IMG/VR virus record: IMGVR_UViG_3300006028_000018 | Location: 1 to 41,192 of that record | Origin: a virus | Length of the DNA stretch: 41,192 nucleotides | Strand: one strand, 5' to 3' | Part shown: positions 37,473 to 41,192 of the stretch, piece by piece | How the letters are laid out: every line of letters begins with the position of its first letter | How positions within the stretch are numbered: position 1 is the stretch's first letter | The notes under the pieces: generated by a model | Databases searched by the model: none | Told to the model about the DNA's origin: nothing | Seen by the model: the letters and a program-made list of their open reading frames with translations, nothing else | Program-made: the position numbers and the translations under genes

Positions 37473-37761
37473 ACATGTCAAGCCTAATCAAATCAACGTT
37501 GGCGATATCGTCATGTGCTACGCCCACGATGACCAATGGGAAAGGAGAGCGGCACGGGTTATCTCCATCGAACTTGACGCTATTCCAGGGGTGTTTACCT
37601 TTCCCGATTCGGGCGGCTCTTATGCCTATGAGTATCGGCTGTGGTTGACCTGTCGCCATGTGAGCCTCAAACGCCTTGATGCGACCGGCGGCCCAGCCTA
37701 TCGCTGGCATCGCTTTCCGTGGAACGGTGTAGCCCGCTATCTCAAGGAGGCAACATGCTGA
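37462..37761 (+). CDS. Hypothetical protein cassette flanked by Shine-Dalgarno repeats
   Basis: The 99-residue protein reads INVGDIVMCYAHDDQWERRA, ISIELDAIPGVFTFPDSGGS and EYRLWLTCRHVSLKRLD, a small beta-rich fold, perhaps SH3-like. No function known. It is bounded by AAGGAGGCAAC at 37448 and 37744, and the earlier A-B copy at 36633-36796 is the same arrangement without this gene. Confidence 0.6.
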   Translation: MEFEHVKPNQINVGDIVMCYAHDDQWERRAARVISIELDAIPGVFTFPDSGGSYAYEYRLWLTCRHVSLKRLDATGGPAYRWHRFPWNGVARYLKEATC

Positions 37762-37830
37762 TTCGAGTGAAACTGTTCCTACTCAATCTCTACTGCTTCG
37801 TAAGACTGAGAAAGAAAGGAGGCCCGCATG
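37744..37830 (+). repeat. Repeat block B, copy 2 (87 bp)
   Basis: Second copy of block B, identical to 36710-36796 except one base. It supplies the ribosome-binding site (AAAGGAGG) for the endolysin at 37828. Confidence 0.9.
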
Positions 37831-37841
37831 TCAATTGTTGA
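37755..37841 (+). CDS. Mini-protein B, copy 2
   Basis: This 28-codon frame has the same 25-residue start as copy 1 (36721) and then three new residues. It overlaps the previous stop (ATGCTGA) and runs 14 bases into the endolysin gene, so it could regulate endolysin translation as a leader peptide. Confidence 0.45.
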   Translation: MLIRVKLFLLNLYCFVRLRKKGGPHVNC

Positions 37842-38874
37842 TCCGCCTATGGTGAATAAGCTCATGCTGGTGCCTGAGCAAAATACGTTCATCGGGTCAC
37901 AACCAGGGAGTGCGCTTATTATCCATAAGACCGCTTCAGGGGGAACTGCTGAAGACGTTGCAAACTTCTTCATTCATGATCCAAACGGGGCATCAAGTCA
38001 CTTTGTGATTGGACAAGACGGCGAAATAGTCCAGTGCGTCCATCTCGTGAACGGAGCCGGGGCGAATTGTTGCGTCGAAAATGGGTATGACTCGTATTGG
38101 GACCAATTCAACCCGATGCATGTAGGATCAAGCGGTGGCACAAACCTCAACACGATCACCATATCCATTGAGCATTGCGACCCTGCTTCAGATAACAGCA
38201 CGCCGTTGACGGCTGCTCAGCAGGCATCGTCTTTCAAGCTGGTGAAGTGGCTTGTCGATCAATATGGCTTCGATATCACGCCCGATGGACACGGGCAGAT
38301 GGTAGATATCAAGGGGCACAATACGATAGACCCGATCAATCGGGCGCGCTGTCCAGGAGCATACCCCTGGGATGAACTACATACCTATCTACAAGGAGGT
38401 GGAACGATGGGAGTACCGACAGGTTGGCATGACGATGGCACGACACTGACCGCGCCCAACGGCGTCAAGGTCGTGCATGGCTTCCGTGACTGGGTGTTGT
38501 CACATAACTGGGATGCAGCCAACTGGCCTTTAGCCGCTGAGTTCGGCACGTCGTTGCTCGAATCATCCAATCCGAGTTTAGGCGGGGGAACGCAGCAGCT
38601 TTTCAACTGGACGATGCTCGGGTATACCGCAGCAAGGGGCGTATTCGTTGAATGGGGTGTTCGGGAACTGGCCTTTTGCCGGCAACAAGTGCAACTCAAA
38701 GCTGCGCAAATCGGAGCGTTAGACGCGCAAATCGCGCAACTGAAAGCAGACCTGGCATCGGCTCAGGCGCAACAGCCTACGGGCGTGGATCCGGCAAAGG
38801 TTGCTGATAGACTCACGGCTTTCGGGCTGCTTGGCAAGCAAGTCGAGCAGTTGGCAGCGCAGCCGATCAGCTAG
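37828..38874 (+). CDS. Endolysin: N-acetylmuramoyl-L-alanine amidase (Amidase_2) with C-terminal binding region
   Basis: This enzyme cuts the amide bond between muramic acid and the stem peptide of host peptidoglycan. Residues 25-185 form the Amidase_2 domain: zinc ligands His33 (ALIIHKTASGG), His164 (KGHNTIDP) and Cys175 (NRARCPG), with Glu115 in ISIEHCDP as a likely catalytic residue. Residues 194-290 (GVPTGWHDDGTTLTAPNGVK, VHGFRDWVLSH) form a second domain, probably cell-wall binding, followed by a coiled coil (about 295-325). An internal ATG at 38407 with AAGGAGGTGGAACG may make the C-terminal 155 residues separately. Leader AAAGGAGG comes from block B. Confidence 0.9.
   Translation: MSIVDPPMVNKLMLVPEQNTFIGSQPGSALIIHKTASGGTAEDVANFFIHDPNGASSHFVIGQDGEIVQCVHLVNGAGANCCVENGYDSYWDQFNPMHVGSSGGTNLNTITISIEHCDPASDNSTPLTAAQQASSFKLVKWLVDQYGFDITPDGHGQMVDIKGHNTIDPINRARCPGAYPWDELHTYLQGGGTMGVPTGWHDDGTTLTAPNGVKVVHGFRDWVLSHNWDAANWPLAAEFGTSLLESSNPSLGGGTQQLFNWTMLGYTAARGVFVEWGVRELAFCRQQVQLKAAQIGALDAQIAQLKADLASAQAQQPTGVDPAKVADRLTAFGLLGKQVEQLAAQPIS
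38394..38409 (+). promoter_or_regulatory. Internal ribosome-binding site and start in endolysin gene
   Basis: AAGGAGGT inside the codons for the linker is followed, after the bases GGAACG, by an in-frame ATG at 38407 exactly at the domain border. A product of 155 residues would be the binding region and coiled coil without the catalytic domain. Confidence 0.6.
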
Positions 38875-39139
38875 GAGGCCATTCGGTGAGGTCTGGAATG
38901 ACAGCAACGGCGGCGGCAGTAGAGGGTATCAGGTCTATCTCGCCAGCATTCTCAATGGTATGGTACACCAGATCGTAGGCCCGCCGCGTGAGGAGCAGTT
39001 TGATTATGCGTTCACTCTGCTCTATTTGCCTGTCGATGCGGTCAAGTCGCGCCCTATAAAGGAGATTGAACAAGTGATCAAGTTCAGGATACAAGGACTT
39101 AGCAAAACCCTGGAAATGGGTATCTCGGTCAGTTGTCAT
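38867..39139 (-). CDS. Minus-strand mini-gene, RDTHFQGFAK family, copy 2
   Basis: The 90-residue paralogue of 32040-32300: start TDRDTHFQGFAKSLYPEL, end VIPDLTEWPPS. The middle is a charged helix (RARLDRIDRQIEQSERIIKL). The 26 bp at 39102-39127 are identical to 32263-32288. It overlaps the endolysin end by eight bases on the opposite strand and is behind the gene at 39129 (overlap of eleven bases). Confidence 0.55.
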   Translation of the reverse strand: MTTDRDTHFQGFAKSLYPELDHLFNLLYRARLDRIDRQIEQSERIIKLLLTRRAYDLVYHTIENAGEIDLIPSTAAAVAVIPDLTEWPPS

Positions 39140-39344
39140 CGTTTAACGTCTTTCGTAGTTGTTGTGCAAGTACAACGGGGCAATCAGACGTATGTTTGAA
39201 GTCCTCTTTCGTGGCAGCAGGATCACCATTGCACAGCGGGCATTCATACGCTTGTTGCCAGTAGTAGAACTGAAGAAGATCGGCTTCCTGAAGTTGCATT
39301 GCAATCTTACAGATAAGTTGCTCTTGTTCAATCGTCATTCTCAT
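39129..39344 (-). CDS. Small Cys-containing hypothetical protein
   Basis: The 71-residue protein has YECPLCNGDPAATKEDFKHT and SDCPVV, that is three or four Cys and a His in zinc-finger spacing, after an N-terminal helix (IEQEQLICKIAMQLQEADL). It precedes and overlaps the RDTHFQGFAK gene in a leftward pair. Two ATG, at 39344 and 39338, are possible starts. Confidence 0.55.
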   Translation of the reverse strand: MRMTIEQEQLICKIAMQLQEADLLQFYYWQQAYECPLCNGDPAATKEDFKHTSDCPVVLAQQLRKTLNDDN

Positions 39345-39369
39345 AATCCTTTTTAGTTAGGAGTATACC

Positions 39370-39855
39370 ATGTCGAACAACAATCCACTCACCGAAATCG
39401 GCGCAATCGTGCTCGCTGGCTTGCTGGTCATTGCAGCGGGGCTACTCATGTGGGCTGGCAAGATCAGCTTCACCGATCTCACCCTTATGATCACCTTCGC
39501 CCTTGCCCTCTTTGGTGGCAATCTCGCCCTCAAAGCGCCCTCACCGGCACAACAGGCGCAACTGCAAACGCTCACCTCGCAGGTGCTTTCAACGTTACCC
39601 GCGGTGGTTGCCGCGACCCAACAGCCTACGCCGCCAGCGCCACCGACACAGCCTGTGCAACCTGCACCAGAGCGTGGACCTCTCACCTACGTACCGAACC
39701 CGTCCACGGCACAACCAGTGCAACTTGCCCCTGGTGCTCTCGCTACAACGACAACGGTGCAGCCACAAGTGCAGTTCATGCCCGACCCAGGCGTATCGAT
39801 GGCAGCATTCAGCACAGCCCAGATGCCAGCCGTGACGCCGCCGGTGCAGCCATGA
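39370..39855 (+). CDS. Membrane protein with Pro-rich tail, possible holin
   Basis: The 161-residue protein has two hydrophobic helices (EIGAIVLAGLLVIAAGLLMW and FTDLTLMITFALALFGGNLA) and then a long Pro/Gln/Thr/Ala-rich tail from about residue 56. Two helices near the N-terminus and closeness to the endolysin (with only a leftward pair in between) support a holin-like role; the extended tail is unusual. Leader TTAGGAGTATACC. Confidence 0.6.
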   Translation: MSNNNPLTEIGAIVLAGLLVIAAGLLMWAGKISFTDLTLMITFALALFGGNLALKAPSPAQQAQLQTLTSQVLSTLPAVVAATQQPTPPAPPTQPVQPAPERGPLTYVPNPSTAQPVQLAPGALATTTTVQPQVQFMPDPGVSMAAFSTAQMPAVTPPVQP

Positions 39856-39941
39856 CGCGCTACGCTCGCCGTGCATTGCTTATCGCGCTCGTGGTCGGGG
39901 CCGTGCTCGTACTCGCTGTCGTCGTGCTCGTCATGCGGTGA
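39852..39941 (+). CDS. Tiny single-pass membrane protein
   Basis: A 29-codon frame overlapping the holin-like gene (ATGA at 39852). After a basic start (TRYARRA) there is one hydrophobic helix (LLIALVVGAVLVLAVVVLV). May modulate lysis; unproven. Confidence 0.45.
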   Translation: MTRYARRALLIALVVGAVLVLAVVVLVMR

Positions 39942-40227
39942 GGCAGCCAGGGCACGCGAATGCATCATAGCCATCGTCTGAGATGGCAGGATGGCTATGT
40001 TCCTGGCAGATTGCCATGTCACAATAGCAGCAACAATTCACTGAAAGATTGGAGCATCCTGCTATCTCACAGCCTGTCGTGTGCCCGATGCCTGCAATCC
40101 GCTTGAACTCTGCACTATCCTCAAACGAGTGACACATCGTGACGTATTCGATAGGGCCGTATTGCTTTTCTATGGCAGCAAACAGTTGCTTAAATGCTGC
40201 TTGCGTCTCAGGGCTAAAATCTTGCAT
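39931..40227 (-). CDS. Cysteine-rich hypothetical protein
   Basis: The 98-residue protein has a helical start (SPETQAAFKQLFAAIEKQYG) and a Cys-rich C-terminal half (GCEIAGCSNLSVNCCCYCDM, AICQEHSHP, FACPGCLTA) able to bind two zinc ions, probably a RING- or B-box-like cross-brace. Leader AAGGAGAGGAACTAA. Leftward, last gene of the 41065-39931 group. Function unknown. Confidence 0.6.
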   Translation of the reverse strand: MQDFSPETQAAFKQLFAAIEKQYGPIEYVTMCHSFEDSAEFKRIAGIGHTTGCEIAGCSNLSVNCCCYCDMAICQEHSHPAISDDGYDAFACPGCLTA

Positions 40228-40251
40228 TTAGTTCCTCTCCTTGCTCAATTG

Positions 40252-40377
40252 TTAAATGGCTATGCCATAGCGGTTGAAGATATACAGTACAATGCTCACG
40301 ACAACAATTGAGAAGATCACGAGCGCCACACAGAGGATAATCCGCTGCTTCTCTGTTAATCCATAGTCACGCTTCAT
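40252..40377 (-). CDS. Tiny membrane protein
   Basis: This 41-codon leftward gene starts in an ATGA overlap with the stop of the gene at 40377. It has a charged beginning (KRDYGLTEKQR) and one membrane helix (IILCVALVIFSIVVVSIVLY). Coupling to its neighbour supports that it is real. Confidence 0.5.
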   Translation of the reverse strand: MKRDYGLTEKQRIILCVALVIFSIVVVSIVLYIFNRYGIAI

Positions 40378-40835
40378 CAGCTTGCCTTGCCTCTGCTCTC
40401 ATGCTTCTCGCGAACCGCCTTCAGATTGACATCCGTTTCGGTGAGTTGAGCGAGTTGGTCTAGCGCTGACTCTGGCTCAGGCTCTGCCGGTTCGACGTCG
40501 AGCAGAAACCTATCGGCCTGCACCTCTTCTGGTGAGGGCATCTTGTAGAAATGCGTCTTGCTTAATCCTTTGACCGATGGTAATGGCTTCGTGCGTATCA
40601 TGCTCGCAATGCGCCCTGTCTCCGCAAGGTGGTGTACCTGCTGCGTCGGGTCGGTTGTCTTGCCAGGCGGCTCGTAGGTGCTCGGCGGCTGTGGCTGTGG
40701 AGGTGGCAGCAAGCGCGGTGTGCTTCTCCAAGCTATCTGCTTGCTGTACTCGACCCAATCAGTGTGGTGCTTTGGTGGTTTCAGGCGTTTGTGTAGCCAC
40801 GCGAGGGCTGCGCGTAGTGCTGTACTGGCGTTCAT
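40377..40835 (-). CDS. Hypothetical protein, Pro-rich
   Basis: From the ATG at 40835 (overlapping the upstream stop, AGGAG before it) the product has 152 residues. It starts with a basic helix (ALRAALAWLHKRLKPPKHH), continues with a Pro-rich middle (RLLPPPQPQPPSTYEPPG) and an acidic, helical end (EPAEPEPESALDQLAQLTE). Mostly disordered in appearance. No known function. Upstream codons to 40871 lack a leader. Confidence 0.55.
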   Translation of the reverse strand: MNASTALRAALAWLHKRLKPPKHHTDWVEYSKQIAWRSTPRLLPPPQPQPPSTYEPPGKTTDPTQQVHHLAETGRIASMIRTKPLPSVKGLSKTHFYKMPSPEEVQADRFLLDVEPAEPEPESALDQLAQLTETDVNLKAVREKHESRGKAS

Positions 40836-41065
40836 GGTGTGTGCTCCTGCTCTAGCGCTGTACCCGGCCACGTTCTACGCTCGATAAGGTAGTGATATTC
40901 TGGCGGTATCACCTTGATTGCTTCCTCATATGGCCCCTGATATTCGGGGATCTGGTTCCCTTTGGCATTGAATACCATGACCATGCCATTCTGCCAGTGG
41001 TAGATATGCGTCGGTATCTTGTCATTTTGTAAGGCTTCTAGCCAATCCCCTCTAAATTCTGGCAT
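40832..41065 (-). CDS. Hypothetical protein directly downstream of a group II intron end
   Basis: The 77-residue protein reads PEFRGDWLEALQNDKIPTHI, YHWQNGMVMVFNAKGNQIPE and YQGPYEEAIKVIPPEYHYLI. It has no recognisable family. No Shine-Dalgarno is visible before the ATG at 41065; the intron 3' end lies within about 15 bases. The intron may have separated the coding frame from its original leader or from an upstream part of the gene. Confidence 0.5.
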   Translation of the reverse strand: MPEFRGDWLEALQNDKIPTHIYHWQNGMVMVFNAKGNQIPEYQGPYEEAIKVIPPEYHYLIERRTWPGTALEQEHTP

Positions 41066-41078
41066 GCTATACTGTTGC

Positions 41079-41148
41079 CTAAGCGAAGAGGTCGCCCTCT
41101 CCGCTCGGCTCCAGAACCGTGCATGAGGCTTGTCACCTCACACGGCTC
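41079..41148 (-). mobile_element. Group II intron 3' end: domains V and VI (partial element)
   Basis: On the minus strand 41148-41114 folds as domain V: GAGCCGTG pairs with CACGGTTC (one G-U), a TG bulge on the 3' side, an upper stem TGAGG/CCTCA and a small loop; the catalytic AGC triad is present. 41110-41079 folds as domain VI: AGCGGAGAGG and CCTCTTCGCTT around GCGA, with unpaired A near the 3' end. The intron body and any reverse transcriptase would lie right of the window. 41149-41192 belongs to the same element and holds nothing else I can name. Confidence 0.75.
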
Positions 41149-41192
41149 CTCAATACTGCGGTCAATTGTCATTGATACACTCCGTTGCGTGT

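Noticed and set aside
1-41192. Window as a closed circular genome (right end joined to left end)
   Set aside because: Joining 41192 to 1 would run the DnaB frame into a stop within about eleven codons and then into the group II intron end, and no DnaB C-terminus follows, so the ends are not neighbours.

Overview
The window looks like most of a temperate, long-tailed (siphovirus-type) phage genome, either an integrated prophage or phage DNA on a longer contig. The evidence is a DnaB-type helicase and an O-like replication initiator, a tyrosine recombinase, a divergent promoter region, a collinear head and tail operon (small and large terminase, portal, scaffold, capsid, connectors, tail tube, frameshifted tail chaperones, tape measure, baseplate, fibres), an amidase endolysin and a holin-like membrane protein. 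The host cannot be proven from the window. The moderate GC content, the group II intron tail at the right edge and the general look of the proteins make me lean towards a Ktedonobacteria-like member of Chloroflexota, but this is a low-confidence impression.

Layout. 1-4410 is a leftward early/replication block: a DNA-binding protein, small unknown genes, a DNA methyltransferase, an O-like initiator with iterons inside its own gene, and the start of DnaB. Two short rightward transcription units (promoter plus terminator, no convincing gene) sit in its gaps. 4409-5850 holds a palindrome and the rightward integrase. 5865-7808 is a second leftward block (lipoprotein, excisionase-like protein, GIY-YIG nuclease). 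Divergent near-consensus promoters at 7839-7923 separate it from the rightward genes. 8030-9336 carries a zinc-finger protein, a likely single-strand annealing protein and small genes.

9337-10396 is poor in genes but rich in hairpins. It contains tRNA-Met(CAT), a promoter and a strong terminator; tRNA-Asn(GTT) follows inside the next operon. 11024-30532 is packaging, head and tail, interrupted by a PD-(D/E)XK-like protein and by an endonuclease VII-like gene that has its own promoter and terminator. The tail chaperone pair has a correctly phased CCCAAAC slippery heptamer.

30533-39941 is a mosaic of fibre and accessory genes. It includes a minus-strand HNH gene, a 579-residue protein with 19 RDIATRFRL-like repeats followed by tryptophan repeats, segmental duplications whose borders fall on a repeated Shine-Dalgarno sequence (AAGGAGGCAAC), several minus-strand mini-genes, and an endolysin with a strong internal start. 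39931-41065 is a leftward group of small unknown genes. At 41079-41148 there is a group II intron 3' end (domains V and VI) whose body lies outside the window.

How it works together: the recombinase and excisionase-like proteins would handle integration; methyltransferase, initiator and helicase would handle replication from the iteron origin; the annealing protein would serve recombination; the late operon builds and fills the particle; holin-like and amidase proteins release it. No CI-like repressor is recognisable, so the lysogeny regulator is either one of the unknown genes or outside the window.
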